Shown here: piece after piece, positions 15,972 through 23,765 of the stretch
Layout of the letters: each line of letters starts with the position of its first letter
Numbering within the stretch: position 1 is the first letter of the stretch
NCBI GenBank assembly: GCA_003223245.1
Contig: QHYI01000140.1
Coordinates: 2,053-35,737, forward strand
DNA: 33,685 bases
Source: Acidobacteriota bacterium
GTDB lineage: Bacteria > Acidobacteriota > Terriglobia > Acidiferrales > UBA7541
Direction: 5' to 3'
Translations under genes and position numbers: made by a program
Notes under the pieces: generated by a model
Told to the model about the DNA's origin: nothing
What the model saw: the letters and a program-made list of their open reading frames with translations, nothing else
The model's database searches: none

Positions 15972-17810
15972 TCAGGGGTTTCCCGTGCGCTCTTGCCCGG
16001 ATAGTCCGGTGACCTTGGCGGCTGAGGTGCCGTTCGCCTGTGCTCGAGGTTGCCGCCGCTCGCCGCTTGAAGCAGGAGCCGGACTGGCGGGGGTAGAGGG
16101 CGACTCCTTAGCTTTTGCGGGCTTGGACTCCTTGTAGCGGAGACCAATCGCGTTGTTCGTGCCGACGTCAATCATACGAATGTTTTCGTCGGTAACCTCT
16201 TCGGCGCGCACAATGTGTGGGGTGATGGCAAAGACGACTTCGTCTTCTTGACGTTGTTTGTTTTCTTGCCCGAACAGATACTTCAAAATGGGAATCTTGG
16301 TTAACCACGGATAACCGCTCAAGGACCTTGTTTCGTCATCTGTTAGAATCCCGCCGAGGAGGTTGACCTCGCCATCTTTCAGGCGCATTTCGTGTTCGAT
16401 GCGCCGTTGTCCTATCTGCGGCTGAGTGATCCCGCCAACAGTCAAATCACCGTCGTGCGTAGAAATCTCTAGCGTCATCTTCAGGGTAACCTCGGAATCC
16501 GAATGAATATGCGGCGTAATGGTGATATTTACGCCGATATCTACATACGTGAATTGTGTGTTGACGAGCGGGACGCCGCCGACGCCCCCTCCGATGGCGG
16601 CACCGAAGGAGCCCGTGGCAATGGGGATGCGGTCCCCGATTTTCAAGGTCGCCTGCTCATTGTCGAGGGCCCGCAGCTCGGGCCGCTGCAAGACCTTGGT
16701 ATGGCTGTCGGTCATGAGCAACTGGAATGAAGCACCCGGGAGAGGGATGACGTAATGGTTGCCGTTCACGGAACCTACGTTCACTCCTCCGCCCGTAGTT
16801 CCTCCGGCGACCGGCGATATCGTTGTGGACGTTGGCACGGTTGTGCCCCAGCTGTTTGTCACGGTCCTGGCAACCTCCATCACCGCGACGTCGATGACTA
16901 CCTCGGCTTTGGCCTTGTCCGCATCCGAAATCAGTTTCTCCGCCAGGACCATTTGGTCCGGCGTGCCCCGCACGGTGATGGAGCTGCGCGTGGGATTTAC
17001 TTGAATTCGATTAATATCGAGCATCCCCTTTAACGTGCCCACCACGTCTTGCAATTCCTGAGGTGTCGTAGCGTTTTGGAGATAGAAGGTCTTCAATACG
17101 TTTGTTTCAAAGTCTTTGCGCTTTGCTTCTGCGGCCACGAAGATGGCGGTTGGCGAGATAGGCCGCCACATGGTCTTTGATTCCAAGGCAACCATCTTCA
17201 ACGCTTCTACCGGCTTCACTTCGTTCAATTCGAAGGTTATCTTCTGCGGCTTGTAGTCCAGGTCAAAGAGGACGTTAATTCCGCTCAGCTTGCCGATGGT
17301 GCGATAAATATTGTCTGCGGTTGTCGTGACGCGCAAACTGATGGGAGTATTGGGAGAGGGTTCCAGGTCTACGGGGCCCTCCGCTTCCGCGGCCAACTTG
17401 GCAAGCGGAGACTCAGCAAGCGCGGCAGCGTTGGGCTCGGCTTGTTTTTTGAGCATCGTGGAGGTTTCGCGGACTCCCTGAGCCGCGACAAAGTTAGTGT
17501 TATCAATCTCCGCGGCGCGTTGGAACTCCGCCAGGGCTTCTTGCAATTTGAGGCTGTCGCGAAGCTTCATGGCATTAGCCACATGCTGGGCTGCGGCAAA
17601 CGCTCGCGAGCGCAGGTAGGCCGTGGCATACCTGGCGTCATTAGGTTTTAGCGTATAGGCTTGCTTGAAGGCTTCGAAGGCAGCGTCGAATTGTTTGCGC
17701 GACTCCGCGCTAACCCCTTTCTTATAAGCGCTTTTGGCCTCGTCGGGATAAGCGGCCGTCGAGAGGCCCAGAATCAGGATGCATGCCACCAAAAATCGTA
17801 TACGCATCAT
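15972..17810 (-). CDS. Secretin (type II/type IV pilus outer-membrane pore) with TPR and STN domains
   Basis: A protein of about 612 residues from an ATG at 17810 (MMRIRFLV...) with AGGGAGG 10 nt upstream. A signal peptide (LVACILILGLSTAAYP) leads into two TPR-like helical repeats (FDAAFEAFKQAYTLKPND; LKLQEALAEFQRAAEIDN). An STN-like domain follows (ISLRVTTTADNIYRTIG, ITFELNEVKPVEALKMV), then an N1/NolW-type ring domain (FYLQNATTPQELQDVVGTL, ITVRGTPDQMVLAEKLI). The secretin pore comes next (VLQRPELRALDNEQATLKIG, TYVDIGVNITITPHI), with the hallmark gate sequence GGILTDDETRSLSGYPWL and KIPILKYLFG. The low-complexity basic tail has no known role. It would form the multimeric outer-membrane channel for a pilus or secreted proteins. 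pilMNOP-like genes lie about 6 kb away, so pairing with them is likely but not proven. Confidence 0.9.
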   Translation of the reverse strand: MMRIRFLVACILILGLSTAAYPDEAKSAYKKGVSAESRKQFDAAFEAFKQAYTLKPNDARYATAYLRSRAFAAAQHVANAMKLRDSLKLQEALAEFQRAAEIDNTNFVAAQGVRETSTMLKKQAEPNAAALAESPLAKLAAEAEGPVDLEPSPNTPISLRVTTTADNIYRTIGKLSGINVLFDLDYKPQKITFELNEVKPVEALKMVALESKTMWRPISPTAIFVAAEAKRKDFETNVLKTFYLQNATTPQELQDVVGTLKGMLDINRIQVNPTRSSITVRGTPDQMVLAEKLISDADKAKAEVVIDVAVMEVARTVTNSWGTTVPTSTTISPVAGGTTGGGVNVGSVNGNHYVIPLPGASFQLLMTDSHTKVLQRPELRALDNEQATLKIGDRIPIATGSFGAAIGGGVGGVPLVNTQFTYVDIGVNITITPHIHSDSEVTLKMTLEISTHDGDLTVGGITQPQIGQRRIEHEMRLKDGEVNLLGGILTDDETRSLSGYPWLTKIPILKYLFGQENKQRQEDEVVFAITPHIVRAEEVTDENIRMIDVGTNNAIGLRYKESKPAKAKESPSTPASPAPASSGERRQPRAQANGTSAAKVTGLSGQERTGNP

Positions 17811-17926
17811 TATGTCGTTGCCTCCCTGACAACGATGCGGGCCACCCTTCAGATACGCTTGCCCGGGCCCAGCTTGTAAAGCCCGCAAAGAGCACGTGAA
17901 CCGCCACCAGAGGAGCTAGAGGCATG

Positions 17927-18007
17927 CGCCGTCATTCGGGAGCTCGGCGTTACTGGCTTCGAGCATCCTAGCCAGTTGTTTCAGCAAGGTATTTGCGCAA
18001 GAGCAAA
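17927..18007 (-). promoter_or_regulatory. Secretin upstream region: palindrome C plus two adjacent hairpins
   Basis: TTTGCGCAAGAGCAAA (17992-18007) is a perfect copy of the TTTGC-N6-GCAAA palindrome. Just downstream in the direction of the secretin gene lie a 7-bp stem ACTGGCT/AGCCAGT (17952-17976) and a 5-bp stem CGCCG/CGGCG (17927-17949). The region sits between the transglycosylase stop (18031) and the secretin start (17810). It may be an operator followed by a structured leader, or the terminator of the upstream gene. Confidence 0.4.
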
Positions 18008-18030
18008 TGAATCCGCGGGATACCTCTCCA

Positions 18031-18696
18031 TTAAGGGTTCTTCTTCTGGGCGAGTTTCTGGCGATGGAGATCGGAGAGGATTCGGGCAATATACGCGCGC
18101 GTCTCCTGATACGGAGGGACACCGCCGTACTGCGCCACTCGCTGCGGTCCTGCATTATAAGCAGCCAAGGCCTTGGTCACATCATTATGAAATAACTCGA
18201 GCAATTCCCTAAGGTAACGGGTTCCCCCTTCCACGTTAGAGACCGGATCCATGGGGTCTTGCACGCCAAGCCGGGAAGCCGTCTCCGGCATCAATTGCAT
18301 CAAGCCTTTGGCGCCTTTCGGTGAGACTGCTTTTGCGTTGAAGCCGCTCTCCGCTCGGATCAAGCTAACGACCAGATCGCGATCGATTTTGTTACGGGTG
18401 CTAGCCGCGCCGATGACTTCGTCAAGGTCGGTGGCCGGGGCTGCGCTCTCGGAGTTTGAAGGCGGGTTTGCAGGCAGATCAAGTTTTTCGTAGCGGACGA
18501 TGTCTGCGGTTGGAACATCTACGTAATTGTCAGAGGCCGGGGACAGGTAGAGCCGCGTCGTGGCGTTTTGGGAATCGAGGCGTTCATAACGGATGGTGAA
18601 TCCATTTCGAAGGGTGGCGAGCCCAGCGGGAAATGCCGAAATGGCGGCCAGGCCAAACATCGCCGCGGCAATACCCAGCCTGTGTCGGAGCTTCAT
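18031..18696 (-). CDS. Lytic transglycosylase (SLT/GH23 family)
   Basis: A protein of 221 residues from MKLRHRLG at 18696; the frame extends upstream to 18924 but that part overlaps the PilZ gene and has no signal peptide. A signal anchor (IAAAMFGLAAISAFPAGLA) precedes about 70 residues of linker. The SLT domain has the catalytic Glu in LIRAESGFNAKAVSPKGA, then GLMQLMPETASRLGV, NVEGGTRYLRELL and the AAYNAGPQRV motif, so it should cleave peptidoglycan between MurNAc and GlcNAc. Such enzymes often accompany pilus and secretion machines, opening the wall for assembly. Here it lies directly upstream of the secretin gene and downstream of PilZ on the same strand. No strong Shine-Dalgarno is visible before the chosen ATG. 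Confidence 0.9.
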   Translation of the reverse strand: MKLRHRLGIAAAMFGLAAISAFPAGLATLRNGFTIRYERLDSQNATTRLYLSPASDNYVDVPTADIVRYEKLDLPANPPSNSESAAPATDLDEVIGAASTRNKIDRDLVVSLIRAESGFNAKAVSPKGAKGLMQLMPETASRLGVQDPMDPVSNVEGGTRYLRELLELFHNDVTKALAAYNAGPQRVAQYGGVPPYQETRAYIARILSDLHRQKLAQKKNP

Positions 18697-18818
18697 CAAA
18701 GGGAGCCTTGGTCTGTACCCTGTAGAATCAAGTGCTGGATTTTCAAGCAATGGCACAAATTTGTCTTTGTTGAGCCACAAACAGGTAGCAGCACAAGCTT
18801 TTTCGGAATTTCGGAAAC

Positions 18819-19193
18819 TTACTTTCGCGAAGCATCCAACCAGTCGAAGTGCACGCCAGCCTTTACCGTATAGCCTGCGGAGGAGGCCAGGGTGATATGT
18901 ATGACGCGGCTCTTGCAGCGCCATTCGGTGGTGGGCTGGCCAGTGATCTCTTCTGGTAATTTAATTCGCAAATCAAGGAGGGCGCCAACCCGAAGGGGCA
19001 AGTCCGTCTCTAGCAGGGCGCCCTGTTCGGAAATGTCAACCGATTTGCCATCGCGGGTGGCGCCCGAGGATCCCCAAACGCGGAGACGCAGGGGAATTCT
19101 CAGACTGTGACGGCTACTTCGCCGGCGCTCGGCGAGGTTATCTTTGCCGCTCAATGTGGGGCCTCCGCCGGGATAAGGAGAGAGTCCTGCCAT
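18819..19193 (-). CDS. PilZ-domain protein (c-di-GMP receptor)
   Basis: A protein of 124 residues from an ATG at 19193 (a GTG at 19202 is an alternative). It is essentially a single PilZ domain. The arginine motif is in ERRRSSRHSLRIPLRLRVW (RxxxR), followed by VDISEQGALLET (the D/NxSxxG motif), strands with LRVGALLDLRIKLP, and the closing GVHFDWLD. Both c-di-GMP-contacting motifs are intact, so binding is expected. There is no enzymatic or transmembrane partner domain, so it would act by protein-protein contact in the cytoplasm. It stands between the 23-heme cytochrome (111 bp upstream) and the transglycosylase (122 bp downstream), all in one direction, suggesting that c-di-GMP gates this surface cluster (inference). 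Confidence 0.9.
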   Translation of the reverse strand: MAGLSPYPGGGPTLSGKDNLAERRRSSRHSLRIPLRLRVWGSSGATRDGKSVDISEQGALLETDLPLRVGALLDLRIKLPEEITGQPTTEWRCKSRVIHITLASSAGYTVKAGVHFDWLDASRK

Positions 19194-19304
19194 AGAGCGC
19201 ACTACTAGATAGCCTTCGAAAGGGTTTGTCTTTGCGCGCCGTCATACAGGGAGACGCAGAAATATACAATATGGAGCCAAGTCGGCCCGGGGGAATGCGG
19301 AGAC

Positions 19305-21287
19305 CTACAGCTTGGCGCTCTTGGCGCTTGGTTTAGCCTTTATTTCCGGGCCATGACAGGCTTCGCACAGGAGCGGTGTAGGTTTATAGAAAAGCACCGG
19401 CTTGCCATCCACAACTTTGATGAGGCTGTGGCATTTGTCACACGCAACTCCCTTGTGGCCGCCCTCCAGGGGGAACTTTGTCCGGCTATGGTCGAAGTTC
19501 GAGGGCTTCCAGCGCTCGGCATTGTGGCAGGTGGAACAGTCCGTCTTTCCTTGCTGCTTGGCGAATTGTTTTGCATGAACATCCGCGTGGCATGCTTCGC
19601 AAACCAGCGGAGTCTCTTTGAACTGGATTTCCTTCTCTCCCGGAAGAGCTTTGTGGCAATCGTGGCAAGCGACCGATCGATGGACGCCAAGCAAGGGGAA
19701 TTTAGTTTTCGAGTGGTCGAATCCCGCCACGTCGACCCACGATTTGGTGCTGTGGCAGGCTTCGCAGCCGAACTTCGTCCCATCCGGTCTGCGCCGTTCC
19801 TGCCGATCGCGGAACTCTCCATGATGCGGGTCCGCGTGACAACCCGTACAGGTTTTGTCTTTGAAGTAGAACGGAATGATCTTGTCTTTTCGTCCGGCAG
19901 CACCGACTTTATGGCATTCCGCGCAACTGACGGCGACGTGCGCGCCGGTCAATGGGAATTTCGTTTGTTTGTGCTTGGCGATGGTAAACAGAGTGCGGTG
20001 AAAATCCGCTACCGTATGGCAGGGCTCGCAGCGGTTCAAGTAAGGTTTTCCTGCAAACTGGCCGTCGTGGGCATCTTTGTGACAGTCCGTGCAACTGGCG
20101 AACTTGACTTTATAAATCGTCTCTTTGCCAGCGGGAATGTGGCACTTAGCGCATTCTACCTTTGCGTGCTTTCCTTCCAGCGGATACTTGGAAGTCGCAT
20201 GCTCCTTGACGCCAAACAGCGAAGGCTTCCATCCCTCCACTTTGTGGCATTCCGAACACTCGCCTTTTTGCGGACGATTCGCGAACTGGCCGTTATGAAT
20301 GTCCTTGTGGCAGTCCGTACAATTGGCAAACTTGAGAGGCTTTTCGAAGTTCCCGCTAGCATGGCAAGCAATGCAACTCACCTTGATGTGTTCCCCCAGC
20401 AGGGGATACTTTGTCTTGGAGTGATCGAACTGGAACGCCGGTAGGGTTTTCTTCCAGCCCGCCGTGGTGTGGCAATCCTCGCAACGCTTCTCCTTGAAAG
20501 CTCCATGGTGCGGATCCAGGTGGCAATCTGAGCAGTTGGCAAACTTCATGTCTCTGAAACGAACAGGACCGCCGGGTTTATCCGGTTTATGGCATTTCTC
20601 GCAAGCCACCTGGATATGCAAGCCCGTTAGCGGGTAGCGCGTTTTGGAGTGATCGAAATTCTTGGCGTCTTTCCAGTCGTTTACGTTATGGCAATCCTCG
20701 CACTTCTTTCCGAGCTGTCCTTTGTGGTAGTCCTCGTGACAGGCGATGCATTGGGTAGACGCCCCCAGAAAAGAGGCAGCAGGATTCTGTCGCTTCAAGA
20801 GTGCGCGGATCTCCGGGATCATGTGAGCCGGCGTGTGGCACTTCTCGCAAGCAACGCCGCTGTGCTTCCCCTGCAAGGGATACCCGGTAAGCCGATGGTC
20901 GAACTGCTTCTGTGACGGCTCCCAGTGGATGAGAGAAAAATTCTCGCCGTTATGGTCCAAGTGGCACCGAACGCAATCTTTGCCGTTGGGATTTTTCATC
21001 TCCAGGCGCGCGTGGTAACCGAGGTTTTCTGAAAGCAGGCGAGCAATTTCTTTGTGACAGTCGAGACACTTGAATGTCGGAGTGCTCGTACCAAATTGAT
21101 GGCAGCTCGCGCATTGGGTCGTACCACTAAGTGACTGGTGAGCTTTCGCGAGGGGACCGGGTGAAATCTGCGACTTTGCGGGCGAAGCTAGAAACAACAA
21201 TGCGGCAGCGAGGAGAGAGAACCTGAAAGTGGTCGAAAGAAAATATTGATATGAGGACCCGCTTGCCAGCTGCTCACAGGTGGCCAA
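19305..21287 (-). CDS. 23-heme c-type cytochrome made of repeated three-heme modules
   Basis: A protein of 660 residues with 23 CxxCH haem-attachment motifs by direct count. A signal peptide (LLAAALLFLASPAKSQ) indicates export. The start is a TTG at 21287 with GGAGG 5 nt before; no ATG is available before the signal core. The body consists of seven modules, each with an FDHSKTKYPL-type segment, G-x-H and then CxxCH, typically followed by F-x-x-CxDCH-x-D-x-H-x-G-x-F and a CxxCH-x-x-x-x-W motif. The conserved histidines outside the haem motifs are likely distal ligands, giving mostly bis-His haems. No beta-barrel, membrane anchor or catalytic motif is seen, which favours a long-range electron conduit in the periplasm or on the surface. 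It is related to the partial cytochrome at 1-298. Confidence 0.93.
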   Translation of the reverse strand: MATCEQLASGSSYQYFLSTTFRFSLLAAALLFLASPAKSQISPGPLAKAHQSLSGTTQCASCHQFGTSTPTFKCLDCHKEIARLLSENLGYHARLEMKNPNGKDCVRCHLDHNGENFSLIHWEPSQKQFDHRLTGYPLQGKHSGVACEKCHTPAHMIPEIRALLKRQNPAASFLGASTQCIACHEDYHKGQLGKKCEDCHNVNDWKDAKNFDHSKTRYPLTGLHIQVACEKCHKPDKPGGPVRFRDMKFANCSDCHLDPHHGAFKEKRCEDCHTTAGWKKTLPAFQFDHSKTKYPLLGEHIKVSCIACHASGNFEKPLKFANCTDCHKDIHNGQFANRPQKGECSECHKVEGWKPSLFGVKEHATSKYPLEGKHAKVECAKCHIPAGKETIYKVKFASCTDCHKDAHDGQFAGKPYLNRCEPCHTVADFHRTLFTIAKHKQTKFPLTGAHVAVSCAECHKVGAAGRKDKIIPFYFKDKTCTGCHADPHHGEFRDRQERRRPDGTKFGCEACHSTKSWVDVAGFDHSKTKFPLLGVHRSVACHDCHKALPGEKEIQFKETPLVCEACHADVHAKQFAKQQGKTDCSTCHNAERWKPSNFDHSRTKFPLEGGHKGVACDKCHSLIKVVDGKPVLFYKPTPLLCEACHGPEIKAKPSAKSAKL

Positions 21288-22013
21288 TGCACCCTCCGCA
21301 GTGCTTTATTTCGTGTCCAGGACGCTACAACCATAACATGCGGGCCCGGGATTTCTAAACCGCAAGGATTCGCACGCGTTGTCTATCTTAAAAGGTCCGG
21401 GTGTTCGTTGATCCTCCCCGAAGGCGGTGGTTTCAGGGAGGATTCCCGGCAAGCATTCTCCCAGAGGCCCAGCAAAAAGGAACCTGACCAGTGGAACAAC
21501 GCGCTATCTGTACGGGGAGACTGTCCTAGGGAATGTTCACCCGTAGCTATTCCAATGCAGAACCAGAAAGAATCAAAAAGGCTGGAAAAGATAACGCAGA
21601 CCTTTCAGGCCCTGGAAGGACTACTTAGCCGAATGGTTGAAGATACCGCCAAACTGTGAACGCACGGCGATTCGCGCGCTTTTTACCATGCAAACTGTTC
21701 GGCCGTGATCGCTCCGCGAGACAGTTGTCGGGATCAAAGAGCAACTCGACGGAAATCCGAAGGTTTGCTGTCTGGCGCGTATGGCGAAAGACGGATACTT
21801 TCGTTGAAAGCATCTTTTCATACCGAACTCAACACGGACTCGCGAGGGTTTCGCATTCGACGTGCTGTCACGGGATTCTCTGGAATGCGCTCGTGGGTAA
21901 TAAGGCCCTACGGTCGCGACGTGTCCCGGCACCTCCTACAAGCAATTACCCTGTTCTTAAACTGAACTCCTGTACAGATGACAGCGTGAGGGGGCAAAGC
22001 GTAAACTCGCGAA
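21288..22013. other. 726-bp divergent intergenic region between cytochrome and tonB-like gene
   Basis: It must contain the promoters of both divergent genes. No confident -35/-10 elements were found, and none of the CRP-geometry palindromes or TGTAAA tandem sites described elsewhere is present. A possible 34-residue peptide is noted separately (21555-21659). Confidence 0.45.
21555..21659 (+). CDS. Possible small helical protein
   Basis: An ATG at 21555 opens a 34-codon frame encoding a charged, probably helical peptide (KRLEKITQTFQALEGLLSRM) with a protein-like heptad pattern. There is no Shine-Dalgarno sequence and no known family, and it sits in a long divergent intergenic region. It could be a small protein, the end of a decayed gene or chance. 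Confidence 0.2.
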   Translation: MQNQKESKRLEKITQTFQALEGLLSRMVEDTAKL

Positions 22014-23714
22014 ATGGGGGATTCATCAGCAAAAGACTTTAGCAGGCGATACGCGCGCCCTGGCGAATTCGAGATTCCTAACTCGGTTCTCGAATCCAAT
22101 TCGTTCAAGGAGCGCCTGGGCGGCGAGTTGAACTCCGACCGGAGGAGTCCCGCCCCCCTTGGCCCTGAGCGTCGAGTCAACAGTGAGTTAAGCCCGCTCC
22201 AGGGAAACCCAACCCTCCCGGCCGGTGAAGCACGCTCGAACGCGGAGGTAAACCAACCCCGCGGAAACCCTGCCCCTCCGCGTCGCGAAGTGCGCCTCGG
22301 CGGAGAGTTGAGCCTTTTCCGAAAAAATCCTGCTCCCCTTGCAAGTGAAGCCCGCGTGAGCGTGCCGGTGAACCGACACAGCAGAAAACCCGTGCCACCT
22401 CCTCGCGGCGAGCGCCTCGGCGGAGAGTTGAGCCTTTTCCGAAAAAATCCCGCTCCCCTTGCAAGTGAAGCACGCATGAGCGTGCCGGTGAACCGACACA
22501 GCAGAAAACCCGTGCCACCTCCTCGTGGAGTGCGCCTCGGCGGGGAGTTGAGCCTCTTCCGTAGAAATGCCGCCCCCCGATCCAATGAAGCACGCTTGAA
22601 CTTGGGCTTGAACCAGGTTCGGATCCCCCCCGCCCCCTTGACCAGCAGAGAAGCAACTGGTAGTAGTAGGAGAGTGTCGGCGCGCTTCGAGCTTTTGCCT
22701 GAACCTCAGTCCCGGTGGAACCGGATAGGCCTGAGCGCGGTTGGACAATTGGCTTTCCTGGGTCTCCTACTCCTGAGCCCCATGATTTTCCCCCAGCAAA
22801 TGCAGACGGCGCTCAGATTTGATGTTGTGGAGCTGATGCAGCCTGTCACACACATTAACGTTCCCCCCGCAACTCCGCCGCCCCCTCCGCCAAAGGTCAA
22901 GCCTAAAGTTCCGCCAAAAGAGCCCAAGCCGATACTGCCTAAACCCAAACCGGTGGAGCTTGAACCACCGGAGTTGAACCCCAGGCAGCCGCATGTCTTT
23001 CTGGTTTTGAAACCTGAGTTGCCAAAGATTCGCAAGGTGGAAGCGAAGGCGGTAGAACTCAAGCCGGTTTTTGAGCAAACCGAGATAGTGCTGACCACGA
23101 AACAGCCCAAGCGTCCGAAGGAAGAGCTGAAAGCTCCGAACTTCCAGCCCATGCGTAAGGAACAGATCAACGCTCCCAGCCTCGGCTTGGGTAGCCTTCC
23201 AGGGACGGTGCTGGCTGCCGTTAACAAGGTGCAGACGGGTGGTTTTGGCGACCCCCATGGAGTCCATGGCCCGGCGAATCCCAGCAAGGCCGCGAACATC
23301 AACCAAGCCGGCTCTCCAAATCTGCCTGGCGGCCCGGGCTATGGCAACGGCACCGGCGGCGCCCAGGGTGCGCGCGGAACGCTCGCGTCAACCGAAGGTC
23401 CCAAGAGCAATGGAGCCGGCAGCGGAGCTGCGACGGGAGGCGCGACCAGTGGCGTCGATATCCTAAGCAAGCCCAATCCGGCCTATTCGACCGAAGCCCG
23501 CACGATACGACTGGAAGGAGACGTGGTGCTTGAGGTGGTCTTCCTCGCGTCAGGCCAAGTGCAGGTGATCCGCGTGGTGAGCGGTTTGGGACACGGTCTT
23601 GATGAAGCCGCAATTCAGGCGGCAAAACTGATTCGCTTCCGGCCTGCGCAACGCAATGGCCAGCCGGTAGACTTCCACGCTCACGTGCGGATTGAGTTTC
23701 GGCTGGCCAACTAG
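22014..23714 (+). CDS. TonB-family energy transducer with a cytoplasmic extension of nine 20-residue repeats
   Basis: A protein of 566 residues. Residues 34-213 are nine consecutive 20-residue repeats (for example RLGGELSLFRKNPAPLASEA), rich in Arg, Pro and Ser. A single TM helix (about 238-260, GLSAVGQLAFLGLLLLS) follows, so the repeats should be cytoplasmic. The periplasmic part starts with a Pro/Lys-rich spacer (PPPPPPKVKPKVPPKEPKP) and a Gly-rich stretch. The C-terminal TonB domain is intact: NPAYSTEARTIRLEGDVVLEVV, GLDEAAIQAAKLIRFRPAQRNG and a closing VRIEFRL. Normal TonB proteins have only a few residues before the TM helix. No exbB/exbD or TonB-dependent receptor gene is nearby, so it may serve another outer-membrane partner. 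No good Shine-Dalgarno precedes the ATG, so the true start is less certain than the rest. Confidence 0.88.
   Translation: MGDSSAKDFSRRYARPGEFEIPNSVLESNSFKERLGGELNSDRRSPAPLGPERRVNSELSPLQGNPTLPAGEARSNAEVNQPRGNPAPPRREVRLGGELSLFRKNPAPLASEARVSVPVNRHSRKPVPPPRGERLGGELSLFRKNPAPLASEARMSVPVNRHSRKPVPPPRGVRLGGELSLFRRNAAPRSNEARLNLGLNQVRIPPAPLTSREATGSSRRVSARFELLPEPQSRWNRIGLSAVGQLAFLGLLLLSPMIFPQQMQTALRFDVVELMQPVTHINVPPATPPPPPPKVKPKVPPKEPKPILPKPKPVELEPPELNPRQPHVFLVLKPELPKIRKVEAKAVELKPVFEQTEIVLTTKQPKRPKEELKAPNFQPMRKEQINAPSLGLGSLPGTVLAAVNKVQTGGFGDPHGVHGPANPSKAANINQAGSPNLPGGPGYGNGTGGAQGARGTLASTEGPKSNGAGSGAATGGATSGVDILSKPNPAYSTEARTIRLEGDVVLEVVFLASGQVQVIRVVSGLGHGLDEAAIQAAKLIRFRPAQRNGQPVDFHAHVRIEFRLAN
22113..22652 (+). 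repeat. 60-bp coding minisatellite (nine units) with 120-bp higher-order copies
   Basis: The nine 20-codon repeats of the TonB-like protein occupy 22113-22652. From 22291 the DNA also repeats as near-perfect 120-bp dimers, with the phrase GCGCCTCGGCGG recurring at 22292, 22412 and 22532. Copies 1 and 2 differ at only a handful of positions. This is a sign of recent expansion, likely to vary between strains. Confidence 0.9.
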
Positions 23715-23719
23715 ATTTG

Positions 23720-23763
23720 GCGCCTGTTCAGTTCTTCCACATTGTTTTCACTACCACAGGCGC
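23720..23763. terminator. Candidate bidirectional terminator between convergent genes
   Basis: GCGCCTGT (23720-23727) and ACAGGCGC (23756-23763) form a perfect 8-bp inverted repeat with a 28-nt loop, filling the 51-bp gap between the tonB-like stop and the stop of the convergent minus-strand gene. There is no T-run, so intrinsic termination is uncertain. Confidence 0.35.
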
Positions 23764-23765
23764 TT

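Noticed and set aside
17810-18007. Possible c-di-GMP riboswitch in the secretin leader
   Set aside because: Hairpins exist, but the conserved junction sequences of the c-di-GMP-I and -II classes are not present, so no known class can be assigned.
19353-20444. 363-codon plus-strand open frame inside the 23-heme cytochrome
   Set aside because: It is the antisense of repeated CxxCH modules, which keeps stops out by repetition; the minus-strand product is unmistakable.
21908-22748. Three long minus-strand open frames with repeats opposite the TonB-like gene
   Set aside because: The apparent repeats are the complement of the 60-bp coding minisatellite; only the plus strand continues into a recognisable TM helix and TonB domain.
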